This document shows, piece by piece, positions 18,544-26,122 of a DNA stretch of 64,000 nt. The stretch comes from Bacillus ndiopicus. Its GTDB lineage: Bacteria > Bacillota > Bacilli > Bacillales_A > Planococcaceae. The stretch spans positions 62,001-126,000 of the forward strand of contig NZ_HG964408.1 of the NCBI RefSeq assembly GCF_000612805.1. Direction: 5' to 3'. Under the pieces are notes generated by a model. The model ran no database searches and was not told the DNA's origin. It saw nothing but the letters and a program-made list of their open reading frames with translations. The position numbers and the translations under genes are program-made. Position 1 is the first letter of the stretch. The number at the start of each line of letters is the position of its first letter.

Positions 18544-19694
18544 TGTGGGAAGCGGCAAAGCGTGTTATTGAGAAAATCGAGCAAGCAGGCTTTGAAGCCG
18601 TTTTTGTCGGAGGGGCGGTTCGTGATTTTATAATTGGACAGCCAAATCATGATGTCGATATTGCGACAAGTGCTTTACCATCAGAAATTAAAGCCATTTT
18701 TAGCGAGACGATTGATGTTGGTATTGAGCATGGAACTGTATTAGTTTTAGATGAGGGTGAGCCAATAGAGGTCACAACTTACCGTACAGATGGACTCTAT
18801 ACAGATCACCGTAGACCAGATGCAGTTACATTTGTTCGCTCTTTAGATGAAGACCTAGCGCGGCGTGATTTTACGATGAATGCAATGGCAATGACGCGAA
18901 GTGGCGCGATTATTGATTTATATAATGGGCAAGAGGATATTAACAAAAAAGTGATTCGTGCTGTAGGGCATGCCGAAAAGCGTTTCCAAGAGGATGCGTT
19001 ACGCATGATACGAGCAATTCGCTTTAGTGCGCAGCTAGGCTTTACAATTGAGGCTACTACATTATCCGCAATTAAATCTTTAGCCGAGCAAATTCAATAT
19101 GTTGCGAAGGAGCGCATTCATGCTGAATTTAATAAAGTTTGGATAAGCCGTTTCCCAGCACAAGGCATTGCCATGCTAGAACAAACGACATTAAGTCATT
19201 TTTTACAAGGCTCATTTACAGCGGCTGATTGGGAGAAATTCCAAACAACAAATCCACTTGTAGGCTGGGCGTATTTTTACGTTTTAAATGAGCAAGAATC
19301 TTTTTTCTCCAATTATAAATGCTCAAATAAAGAAAAAATATTTGCCAAGCAAGTGGCAGAGGCCCATGGCAAGCTGCAAGAAGGCTGGCAAGTGCTGGAT
19401 TACTTCCATTATGATATCGATGTGCTTTATACAGCGTATGATATCGCGAGATGGCGAGAACAGGCAATTGCTTTCTCAAGAGATGAAATTGAAACAAGAA
19501 AAGCAGAATTGCCAATAGCTACTACACAGCAGCTTGCAATTAGCGGTAGTGACGTAATAGAATGGGCGCAAAAAAAGGGCGGACCATGGCTAAAAGAGGC
19601 ATTAGCTGCCGCATTATTAGCTGTACTAACAAAGCAAGTAGAAAACGATAAAGAGCAATTAAAGGAATGGTTTCATGACATCTATAAAGGATAA
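18540..19694 (+). CDS. cca: CCA tRNA nucleotidyltransferase
   Basis: 384 residues. Adds or repairs the 3' CCA of tRNAs. The nucleotidyltransferase core has FVGGAVRDFIIG (about 21-32) and DVDIATSA with the catalytic aspartates, then TYRTDG and the RRDFTMNAMA motif near 117-126. The start overlaps bshA by 4 bases (ATGA) and the end overlaps birA by 20. In B. subtilis this gene is cca (formerly papS). Confidence 0.95.
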   Translation: MMWEAAKRVIEKIEQAGFEAVFVGGAVRDFIIGQPNHDVDIATSALPSEIKAIFSETIDVGIEHGTVLVLDEGEPIEVTTYRTDGLYTDHRRPDAVTFVRSLDEDLARRDFTMNAMAMTRSGAIIDLYNGQEDINKKVIRAVGHAEKRFQEDALRMIRAIRFSAQLGFTIEATTLSAIKSLAEQIQYVAKERIHAEFNKVWISRFPAQGIAMLEQTTLSHFLQGSFTAADWEKFQTTNPLVGWAYFYVLNEQESFFSNYKCSNKEKIFAKQVAEAHGKLQEGWQVLDYFHYDIDVLYTAYDIARWREQAIAFSRDEIETRKAELPIATTQQLAISGSDVIEWAQKKGGPWLKEALAAALLAVLTKQVENDKEQLKEWFHDIYKG

Positions 19695-20655
19695 AATATT
19701 GCAACGCTTTTTAGCGGCAGATGGTGAGCCGATTAGTGGGCAACAATTAGCGGATGAGCTGCTTGTATCAAGAACGGCCATTTGGAAGCATATGCAAGCT
19801 CTCCAACAGGATGGTTATACATTTGAAGTAGTGAAGAAAAAGGGCTACAAGTTACTTGCTAAATCAAATAAGCTTGATGAGATGCAAATTGCTGCCCATT
19901 TGACGACAGCACGCTACGGTCACAAAATTCATCATTATGATGAGGTAGATTCAACACAAATTTTGGCACATGAATTTATTCGTAACGGCGCAGCAGACGG
20001 CACTGTAATCATTGCTGAGAAGCAAACAGCAGGGCGTGGTCGTATGCAGCGTCCATGGGATTCAGCTGAAGGACATGGCGTTTGGATGACGACAATTATT
20101 CGCCCCAATGTTCTACCACATCAAGCACCACAATTTACACTTGTGACAGCCGTAGCACTTGTTCATGCAATAAGTGATGTATGTCAGAACTTCAAGCCAT
20201 CGATTAAATGGCCAAACGATATTTTAATTAACGGTAAAAAATGTGCAGGTATTTTAACGGAAATGGTTGCAGAGGCTGATCGTATACAAGCATTGCTAGT
20301 CGGAACAGGCATTAACGTCAATCAGCAGCAAGAGGATTTTCCAGAGGAGTTACATAGCATTGCAACTTCGATGGCAATTGAAGAAGGACAAAAAATCGAT
20401 CGAGCTGTATTTGTAGCAAAATTCCTCGGTCATTTAGAGCATTTTAATGATATTTATGTCAAAGAAGGCTTTGCCCCAATAAAAACACTATGGGAAGCAG
20501 CCTCAGGTACTATCGGCAAACATGTGCGTGCAACGACATTGCGTGAAGTAATTGAAGGTCAAGCAATCGGCATCACAGAAGCAGGCGTACTAGAAATTCG
20601 CACAGCAAATGGCGAAATAAAAAGCGTATACTCGGCTGATATAGAAGTAAAGTAG
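19675..20655 (+). CDS. birA: biotin protein ligase and biotin operon repressor BirA
   Basis: 326 residues. N-terminal winged helix (1-65; ISGQQLADELLVSRTAIWKHM) binds operators; the central domain has the biotinyl-AMP motif GRGRMQRPW near 121-129 and KWPNDI near 180; a C-terminal SH3-like domain ends the chain. It biotinylates acyl carriers and can repress biotin genes. RBS AAAGGAATGG lies inside cca, so the genes are coupled. Confidence 0.95.
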   Translation: MTSIKDKILQRFLAADGEPISGQQLADELLVSRTAIWKHMQALQQDGYTFEVVKKKGYKLLAKSNKLDEMQIAAHLTTARYGHKIHHYDEVDSTQILAHEFIRNGAADGTVIIAEKQTAGRGRMQRPWDSAEGHGVWMTTIIRPNVLPHQAPQFTLVTAVALVHAISDVCQNFKPSIKWPNDILINGKKCAGILTEMVAEADRIQALLVGTGINVNQQQEDFPEELHSIATSMAIEEGQKIDRAVFVAKFLGHLEHFNDIYVKEGFAPIKTLWEAASGTIGKHVRATTLREVIEGQAIGITEAGVLEIRTANGEIKSVYSADIEVK

Positions 20656-20691
20656 TGTTAGGCACAGATAGTTTCCACACAATTCTTTGTA

Positions 20692-20890
20692 ATTCGCAGA
20701 TAAATGGTGAAAACCGCAGATAACTCAGTGAAATTCGCAGGTAAATGGTGAAAACCGCAGATAACTCAGTGAAATTCGCAGATAAATGGTGAAAACCGCA
20801 GATAACTCAGTGAAATTCGCAGATAAATGGTGAAAACCGTAGATAACTCAGTGAAATTCGCAGATAAATCACGAAAATCACAAATAACCC
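20692..20890 (+). repeat. intergenic tandem array A, 41-bp unit made of two 20/21-bp halves
   Basis: Four full 41-bp units begin at 20692, 20733, 20774 and 20815, with a diverging fifth at 20856. Each unit consists of a 20-base and a 21-base half sharing CGCAGATAA...GTGAAA. 41 is not divisible by three, so this is not coding. Units are near-identical (single changes such as GCAGG and CGTAG). The same half-unit core occurs at 44197 and, inverted, at 58987. It ends about 25 bases before the panB promoter. Not CRISPR: there are no unique spacers. Confidence 0.9.
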
Positions 20891-20913
20891 CAAAAAATAT
20901 CAAAACGTTGTAC

Positions 20914-20942
20914 TGTACGTTTTCGTTAAAACTTGTTATAGT
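20914..20942 (+). promoter_or_regulatory. panBCD promoter
   Basis: Extended -10 TG-T-TATAGT at 20934-20942 with a weak -35 (TGTACG) 17 bases upstream. Transcription would begin near 20949, at the foot of the first leader hairpin. Confidence 0.55.
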
Positions 20943-20949
20943 ATGCTTG

Positions 20950-21105
20950 AGGACAGTATCTGTATAGAACTGTACCAGCAATGCAAAAGAATGAGAACAG
21001 TCTGCCTTGATCTAATTTGACAGGGACGGAAGAAAACGGAAGCGTGCACAACTTTTAATGTACAACGCAACCCTTCTGTCCATTTTTGGATAGAAGGGTT
21101 TTTTT
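20950..21105 (+). ncRNA. panB leader RNA, possible pan motif, with attenuator
   Basis: About 155 bases of untranslated leader precede a terminator that itself lies before the panB ribosome site, the layout of a transcription-attenuating riboswitch. The first hairpin (20951-20976) pairs GG, ACAGT and TCT with AGA, ACTGT and CC, leaving bulged A on both strands and a GTAT loop. A second hairpin can form with GTC-CCT / AGG-GAC around 21000-21026. A conserved 'pan' RNA of unknown ligand is known upstream of panB in Firmicutes; whether this matches it needs a covariance search. Confidence 0.5.
21069..21105 (+). terminator. intrinsic terminator inside the panB leader
   Basis: AACCCTTCT (21069-21077) pairs with AGAAGGGTT (21092-21100), extended inward by GTCCA/TGGAT, followed by seven T. 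It ends 34 bases before the panB ATG, so panBCD expression requires read-through. Confidence 0.85.
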
Positions 21106-21138
21106 ATGTTTTCTTCTCACACAAGAAGGAGGATTCAT

Positions 21139-21975
21139 ATGAAAACAACAAGTGATTTTTTGAAAATGAAGCAGCAAGGTGAAAAAATCGTGATGATTAC
21201 AGCTTACGATTATCCGAATGCTAAATTTTCAGAGGATGCAGCAGTGGACATGATTTTAGTCGGTGATTCTTTAGGGATGGTCGTGCTAGGTTATGAATCA
21301 ACGATGCGCGTGACAGTTGATGATATGATTCATCACAGCAAAGCAGTGCGACGAGGTGCACCAAACACATTTGTCGTAGTTGATATGCCCTTTGGCTCTT
21401 ACCATGGTGATATCAATGACACGTTAAAAACAGCCGTGCGCATGATGCAAGAAACTAATGCCAATGCATTAAAGCTTGAAGGCGCAGGTGACGTTATTCC
21501 TGTAATTAAAAAGCTAACAGAAGCGGGCATCCCTGTCGTAGCACATTTAGGCTTATTACCACAATCAGCAGGTGTGCTTGGTGGCTACAAAGTACAAGGC
21601 AAAACAGCGGAGCAAGCGCAGCAATTAATTGCAGATGCCAAAGCTTGTGAGGCAGCGGGCGCTGCCGCAGTTGTACTAGAATGTATTCCACATCAGCTAA
21701 CAGAGGCGATTTCACAAGCTTTAATCATCCCAACAATCGGTATTGGTGCAGGGGTAGAAGCAGATGGGCAAGTGCTTGTTTTCCATGATTTAGTGCAATA
21801 TGGCAAGCACCATATCCCGAAATTTGTTAAAGCATTCTCGTATGTAGGTGATGAAGTAGAGCAAGGCATTACTAGTTACGTGCGTGAAGTAAAAGAAGGA
21901 ATATTCCCAGCTAAGGAACATCAATTTACAATGAAAGATGAAGAACTTAACCAGCTTTATGGAGGCGTTAAATAA
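21139..21975 (+). CDS. panB: 3-methyl-2-oxobutanoate hydroxymethyltransferase
   Basis: 278 residues. Adds a hydroxymethyl group from methylene-tetrahydrofolate to ketoisovalerate, the first committed step to pantothenate. [30 protein letters not shown] near 39-53 and [18 protein letters not shown] near 196-213 are family motifs. The start is ATG 21139 with AAGGAGG seven bases upstream; an earlier ATG at 21106 lies in the terminator T run. First gene of panBCD. Confidence 0.96.
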   Translation: MKTTSDFLKMKQQGEKIVMITAYDYPNAKFSEDAAVDMILVGDSLGMVVLGYESTMRVTVDDMIHHSKAVRRGAPNTFVVVDMPFGSYHGDINDTLKTAVRMMQETNANALKLEGAGDVIPVIKKLTEAGIPVVAHLGLLPQSAGVLGGYKVQGKTAEQAQQLIADAKACEAAGAAAVVLECIPHQLTEAISQALIIPTIGIGAGVEADGQVLVFHDLVQYGKHHIPKFVKAFSYVGDEVEQGITSYVREVKEGIFPAKEHQFTMKDEELNQLYGGVK

Positions 21976-22827
21976 ATGAAAGTTGTCACAACAATTGCGG
22001 AGCTAAAGCACTATGTTCATCAAGCTAAAAAAGAGCAAAAATCAATTGGTTTAGTACCAACAATGGGCTATTTACATGATGGACATTTGACGCTAGCTCG
22101 TACAGCAAAGGCAGAAAATGATATTGTCATTATGAGTATATTCGTCAACCCAACGCAATTTGGACCGAATGAAGATTTTGAATCATATCCGCGTGATTTA
22201 CCACGTGATACAGAGTTAGCTAAGTCAGCAGGTGTTGATTTAATTTTTGCTCCAAGCGTAGAGGAAATGTACCCATCAGACGGGGGGATAAAGCTAGTAG
22301 CAGGACGTCAATCGACGATTTTATGTGGTGCTAGTCGTCCAGGTCATTTTGATGGAGTAGTGCAAGTTGTGGCGAAGCTATTCCATTTAGCTGAGCCTAC
22401 ACGCGCTTATTTCGGGCAAAAGGATGCGCAGCAAGTAGCGATTATTGAAACGATGGTGCGCGATTTTAATTTCCCATTAGAAATTACAACGATTCCAATC
22501 GTCCGTGAAGAAGATGGGCTGGCAAAATCAAGCCGCAATGTTTATTTATCTGAACAGGAGCGAGCTGAGGCCCCAGCGATTTTTGCTGCCCTCAATTTAG
22601 CGAAGGCGCATTTTTTACAAACGAAAAATGCTGAGGAAGCAATTGCGCTTGCAGAAAAGCATATTACAGAAAATACAGCAGGTCGCATTGATTATTTACA
22701 ATTTTTAAGCTACCCTGATCTAGCAGTAGTAACACCACAAACAGAAAAGTTTTTACTAGCAGTTGCAGTTTATGTTGGTAAGACGAGACTGATTGATAAC
22801 TTAATTTTTTCACTAAAAGGGGAATAA
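21976..22827 (+). CDS. panC: pantothenate synthetase
   Basis: 283 residues. ATP-dependent condensation of pantoate and beta-alanine. VPTMGYLHDGHL (about 27-38) is the HIGH-like ATP motif and FGQKDAQQ near 147 and KSSRNVYLS near 182 bind ATP. The ATG directly follows the panB stop codon, with GGAGG inside the end of panB. Confidence 0.96.
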   Translation: MKVVTTIAELKHYVHQAKKEQKSIGLVPTMGYLHDGHLTLARTAKAENDIVIMSIFVNPTQFGPNEDFESYPRDLPRDTELAKSAGVDLIFAPSVEEMYPSDGGIKLVAGRQSTILCGASRPGHFDGVVQVVAKLFHLAEPTRAYFGQKDAQQVAIIETMVRDFNFPLEITTIPIVREEDGLAKSSRNVYLSEQERAEAPAIFAALNLAKAHFLQTKNAEEAIALAEKHITENTAGRIDYLQFLSYPDLAVVTPQTEKFLLAVAVYVGKTRLIDNLIFSLKGE

Positions 22828-22830
22828 ACA

Positions 22831-23214
22831 ATGTTTCGCATGATGATGAATAGTAAAATCCACCGCGCACAAGTGACACAGGCAGATTTAAACTATGTTG
22901 GCTCTATTACAATTGATGAAGATATTTTAGATGCAGTGGGCATGTTACCAAACGAAAAAGTGCATATCGTTAATAACAATAATGGCGCACGCTTTGAAAC
23001 GTATATTATCGCAGGTGAGCGTGGTAGTGGCGTTATTTGTGTCAATGGTGCGGCAGCGCGCCTTGTACAAAAAGGCGATATCGTGATTATTATTTCGTAC
23101 GTCTACGTTGATGCCAACGAAGCACGCGACCATAAACCAACTGTGGCAATTATGGGAGAAAACAACACAATCAAGCAAATGATTAGCTACGAGCCAGAAG
23201 CAACGGTGATGTAG
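22831..23214 (+). CDS. panD: aspartate 1-decarboxylase (pyruvoyl enzyme precursor)
   Basis: 127 residues. Makes beta-alanine from aspartate. Self-cleavage is expected between Gly24 and Ser25 (NYVGSIT), creating the pyruvoyl cofactor. The [11 protein letters not shown] segment is conserved. AAAGGGG precedes the ATG three bases after panC. Ends the pan operon before a terminator. Confidence 0.96.
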   Translation: MFRMMMNSKIHRAQVTQADLNYVGSITIDEDILDAVGMLPNEKVHIVNNNNGARFETYIIAGERGSGVICVNGAAARLVQKGDIVIIISYVYVDANEARDHKPTVAIMGENNTIKQMISYEPEATVM

Positions 23215-23241
23215 GTATTGCGAGAAATTGAATCAAGATAA

Positions 23242-23276
23242 AAGAGGTATGAGCATAAAGCTCATACCTCTTGTTT
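23242..23276. terminator. bidirectional terminator between panD and the RidA-like gene
   Basis: 13-bp perfect stem (23242-23254 / 23260-23272), loop ATAAA, with A-rich and T-rich flanks; it serves both convergent transcripts. Confidence 0.88.
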
Positions 23277-23281
23277 TATTA

Positions 23282-23674
23282 TTATGGCTTGGCTGCCCAA
23301 ATTTCAATTTCGATTTTTATTTCTGGAAGACCAAGTGCAGATAGATAGCCAATTGTCATTGCTGGATATTCTGTTTTGAAAAAGGAATCCCATTCTTCAT
23401 AAAAATAATCCCAATGAATTGGCTCTGTCGCCCAAACATTTACTTTTATAATATTTGAAGTATTTAAATTCTCTGATTTCAGAGCGGTTTGGATATTATG
23501 AAAGGTATTACATACTTGCTCATTTAACGTTATAGGCAAATCGCCATCTAAATCAGTGCCGATCTGTCCTGATAATACAAATAACTCTGCGTTTCTAGGA
23601 ATCTTTGTTATGTGTGTGTAATTTCCAACTGGCTTTGGCATTGCTGCTGGATTTGTTCTAATAATTTTACTCAT
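23282..23674 (-). CDS. RidA/YjgF-family protein lacking the catalytic arginine
   Basis: 130 residues from the ATG of MSKIIRTNP, with GAGGTG upstream. The fold signatures (FVLSGQIGTD, VNVWATE, EIKIEIE at the end) place it in the RidA family of trimeric enamine/imine deaminases. The arginine that binds the substrate carboxylate in true RidA (PAR-S-C-V) is methionine here (PAMTIGY), so it probably belongs to a non-RidA subgroup without standard deaminase activity. Stands alone, ending against the pan terminator. Confidence 0.85.
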   Translation of the reverse strand: MSKIIRTNPAAMPKPVGNYTHITKIPRNAELFVLSGQIGTDLDGDLPITLNEQVCNTFHNIQTALKSENLNTSNIIKVNVWATEPIHWDYFYEEWDSFFKTEYPAMTIGYLSALGLPEIKIEIEIWAAKP

Positions 23675-23746
23675 TTTAATCACCTCATCATTATTTTGCT
23701 GCTGGATTTCCTAAAATTGGGCACAATTCACCCTTAAAACTTTTTT

Positions 23747-23812
23747 TTAGAAAAAAACAGCAGTTGAATATCCATATCCGCATGATAAAAACGCCAGCAT
23801 CTTTTTCTTCAT
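23747..23812 (-). CDS. possible 21-residue peptide upstream of the RidA-like gene
   Basis: On the minus strand a strong AAGGAGGG is followed by ATGTTATGAAG. The first ATG gives only Met-Leu, but the second, 11 bases from GGAGG, opens MKKKMLAFLSCGYGYSTAVFF and stops within a T7-C-A8 homopolymer. The CGYGY stretch resembles short glycine/tyrosine-rich Bacillales peptides (YjcZ type), and a homopolymer slip could have truncated a longer version. Evidence is limited to the ribosome site and promoter position. Confidence 0.3.
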   Translation of the reverse strand: MKKKMLAFLSCGYGYSTAVFF

Positions 23813-23855
23813 AACATGGATACCCTCCTTAATAAATGATTAAAGTAATAAATAA

Positions 23856-23884
23856 ATCATACCAAAAGTTTAGTGAAATGAAAA
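23856..23884 (-). promoter_or_regulatory. sigma-A promoter on the minus strand
   Basis: Read on the minus strand: TTTTCA, 17 bases, TATGAT. It lies upstream of the small peptide and the RidA-like gene and would produce a transcript beginning near 23850. Confidence 0.6.
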
Positions 23885-23981
23885 CAAAGATTATATTGTC
23901 TAATTAACGTAATATTTCTTCCATAAAGAATTAATATATGCTAGACTAAATGTAATTCTAATCGAACGGAGGTGAAAAAGA

Positions 23982-24122
23982 ATGATTCAAAACGCTATGA
24001 TGACAGGTGTAAAAGTGGATACTGCGATGTACTTTGCACGTGTAATTACTTTTGATTTTGCGCCTAACGGGATAAGTCTGCCCTTTTTTAAGCAAATCAA
24101 AATACGTAACGTAGCGGATTAA
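23982..24122 (+). CDS. 46-residue leader peptide of ABC-F gene 1
   Basis: An excellent ribosome site (CGGAGGTG) seven bases from ATG opens a 46-codon frame, beginning MIQNAMMTGVKVD and ending IKIRNVAD at TAA 24120-24122. An intrinsic terminator follows 24 bases later and then the ABC-F gene. Leader frames in front of terminators are the usual control of ABC-F antibiotic-protection genes, where drug-stalled ribosomes allow read-through. No similarity to a named leader was recognised; it could also be an independent small protein. Confidence 0.6.
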   Translation: MIQNAMMTGVKVDTAMYFARVITFDFAPNGISLPFFKQIKIRNVAD

Positions 24123-24146
24123 CCATTCTTTTTCACAATGTTTAGG

Positions 24147-24179
24147 AAAAGATTGCATGTTAATGTGCAGTCTTTTTTT
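24147..24179 (+). terminator. terminator between leader peptide and ABC-F gene 1
   Basis: AAAAGATTGCAT (24147-24158) pairs with ATGTGCAGTCTTTT (24163-24176, one bulge and one G-U) with loop GTTA, followed by T7. It lies 44 bases before the ABC-F start, so it acts as an attenuator. Confidence 0.8.
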
Positions 24180-24222
24180 GTTGTGTAAAAATGCTTTTTC
24201 GCACGTTGATGGAGGAATCACG

Positions 24223-26007
24223 ATGCAAATAAAAGCAGAGAGTATTATGAAAACAATCGGAAGTAATGAAATTTTTAATGGACTACAATTGGAAGTTAAT
24301 GCAAAGGAGCATATCGCCATTGTTGGTCCAAATGGCTGTGGTAAAACGACGTTGCTACGCCTATTAGCTGGTGAAGATACACCGGATGAGGGGCGTATAA
24401 TTAAAAGTAAAAATGCAACCATCGGCTATTTACATCAAATACCAAGCTATCCGACATATACAGTAAGAGCCGTATTAGAACAAGCCTTTGCCTCTATTTT
24501 TGAGCTGAAAGCAAAGATGGAGCACATTGAACAACAAATGCAGGACGGGGAGGTTTCTACAAAGCTTTTACAGCAATATGGGCAAATGCAGGAGCAGTTT
24601 ATCCAGCAGGGAGGCTATGAAACAGATTCACAACTAGTAGCAATTGCAAATGGCCTAGGTATTGCTTCTTTTTTAAAGCAGCCATTTGAAGCATTAAGTG
24701 GTGGCGAAAAAACAAAAGTAATGCTAGGGCAAATGTTATTGCAGAGTCCTTCTATTCTATTATTAGATGAGCCAACTAACCATCTAGATATGCAAGCTAT
24801 TGAATGGCTTGAAAACTATGTAGAAAGCTTTGAAGGCATTGTCATTGCAGTATCGCATGATCGACAATTTATGAATCAGATGGCACATAAAATAGTTGAG
24901 ATAGAAGATGGGGAGGCGTTTATTTATCATGGCAACTATGATGCTTTTGTTCAGCAAAAGCAGGAAAAAATTGAACAGCAGTTTGCACAATATGAGGAAC
25001 AACAGAAAAAAATAAAAAAAATGCAGGAAACAATTAAACGTCTAAAGCAATGGGCAAATGAAGCAAACCCACCAAATGATGGATTGCATCGTCGAGCAAA
25101 AAGCATGGAAAAGGCATTAGCACGTATAGAGCGTGTGAAAAAACCGATAAGCATGAAAAAAATGAATTTATCTTTAGCGATGTCGGAGCGTAGTGGCAAG
25201 GAAGTACTATCTTATGACAACATTACGCATAGCTATGGACGCACATTATTTACTGATATTCATTTGGCCGTTTATTTTCAAGATAGATTGGCGATTGTAG
25301 GCCAAAATGGCTGTGGTAAGTCGACTTTGTTAAAAATGGCGACGGGTGAGGTAGTACCACAGCAAGGTATATGTCAGCTTGGAAGTAATGTCAAAATCGG
25401 CTACCTTTCACAGCAATTTGATTATAGCAATACGGAGATGCGTGTCGTAGATGTTTTTCGTTCAAGTGTTGCTGTATCAGAGGCGGAAGCAAGGCATATA
25501 TTAGCCCAATTTTTATTTTACGGCTATGATGTTTTCAAAAAAATAAAAAATTTAAGCGGTGGCGAGAAAATGCGTTTACGTCTTGCACAGCTAATGCACC
25601 AGCAAATTAATTTATTACTATTGGATGAGCCGACGAATCATCTTGATATTGAATCGCGCGAAGTGCTAGAAGATACATTAGAATCCTTTGAAGGTACAAT
25701 TGTCGCTGTCTCACATGACCGCTATTTTCTGCAAAAACTATTTACAAAAATAGCATGGATTGAACATCAACAACTAACTGTATATGAAGGAGATTATGAG
25801 TGGGCAAAGGAAAAACGTACAACAGCCTACCAAGTAATTGAAAAAGCGCCTGTAGAGAAAGTACAACGCAAAAAAGAGCTTTCTACTTTGGAGCAAATTG
25901 AAAAACTAGAAATAAAACTAAAAGAACCAACACTTGCTGCGATTCAGCGCGCTAAATTGGAGCAACAGCTAGAGGCACTGTATGAACAATGGCTACTAGA
26001 GGAATAG
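24223..26007 (+). CDS. ABC-F ATPase with two ABC domains (gene 1)
   Basis: 594 residues. Two nucleotide-binding domains: GPNGCGKT at 35-42 and GQNGCGKST near 357, each with LSGGEK and DEPTNHLD, joined by a charged linker of about 80 residues that enters the ribosomal P-tRNA site in this family. No membrane segments, so a soluble translation factor or ribosome-protection protein. A C-terminal coiled extension (about 520-594) is present. RBS GGAGG before ATG 24223. Antibiotic protection is suggested by the attenuated leader, but a housekeeping ABC-F role is not excluded. Confidence 0.88.
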   Translation: MQIKAESIMKTIGSNEIFNGLQLEVNAKEHIAIVGPNGCGKTTLLRLLAGEDTPDEGRIIKSKNATIGYLHQIPSYPTYTVRAVLEQAFASIFELKAKMEHIEQQMQDGEVSTKLLQQYGQMQEQFIQQGGYETDSQLVAIANGLGIASFLKQPFEALSGGEKTKVMLGQMLLQSPSILLLDEPTNHLDMQAIEWLENYVESFEGIVIAVSHDRQFMNQMAHKIVEIEDGEAFIYHGNYDAFVQQKQEKIEQQFAQYEEQQKKIKKMQETIKRLKQWANEANPPNDGLHRRAKSMEKALARIERVKKPISMKKMNLSLAMSERSGKEVLSYDNITHSYGRTLFTDIHLAVYFQDRLAIVGQNGCGKSTLLKMATGEVVPQQGICQLGSNVKIGYLSQQFDYSNTEMRVVDVFRSSVAVSEAEARHILAQFLFYGYDVFKKIKNLSGGEKMRLRLAQLMHQQINLLLLDEPTNHLDIESREVLEDTLESFEGTIVAVSHDRYFLQKLFTKIAWIEHQQLTVYEGDYEWAKEKRTTAYQVIEKAPVEKVQRKKELSTLEQIEKLEIKLKEPTLAAIQRAKLEQQLEALYEQWLLEE

Positions 26008-26021
26008 GAGGTGAAATCCAT

Positions 26022-26042
26022 ATGTGGTTGCTATTTTTATAA
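26022..26042 (+). CDS. 6-residue leader peptide MWLLFL of ABC-F gene 2
   Basis: TAGGAGGTG at the very end of ABC-F gene 1 is a strong ribosome site for ATG 26022, which reads MWLLFL and stops at 26040-26042. The stop codon abuts the first arm of a set of competing hairpins. Short leaders of this type control erm, vga and related resistance genes. Confidence 0.6.
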   Translation: MWLLFL

Positions 26043-26043
26043 G

Positions 26044-26090
26044 TCGATACGAGTTGTAAAAAGCTCGTATCGATAGTCACTATCGATACG
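26044..26090 (+). promoter_or_regulatory. attenuator with mutually exclusive hairpins before ABC-F gene 2
   Basis: Arm 1 TCGATACGAG (26044-26053) pairs perfectly with arm 2 CTCGTATCGA (26064-26073). Arm 2 extended (26066-26076, CGTATCGATAG) also pairs perfectly with arm 3 CTATCGATACG (26080-26090). A ribosome stalled on MWLLFL would cover arm 1 and switch pairing from 1:2 to 2:3. A T7 run (26101-26107) and the ABC-F ribosome site CGGAGG follow at once. Whether control is by termination or by masking the ribosome site cannot be decided from the sequence. Confidence 0.7.
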
Positions 26091-26122
26091 GAAAATATTC
26101 TTTTTTTCGGAGGTAGTGTCAG

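Noticed and set aside
20692-20890. CRISPR array
   Set aside because: The 41-bp units are tandem and alike throughout; there are no unique spacers and no cas genes in the window.
20766-20981. 71-codon minus-strand frame through repeat array A
   Set aside because: The 41-bp unit shifts frame at every copy, so the frame is accidental.
23958-24422. 154-codon minus-strand frame across the ABC-F leader
   Set aside because: It crosses a terminator and the start of the ABC-F gene and has no ribosome site; the plus-strand leader peptide explains the region better.
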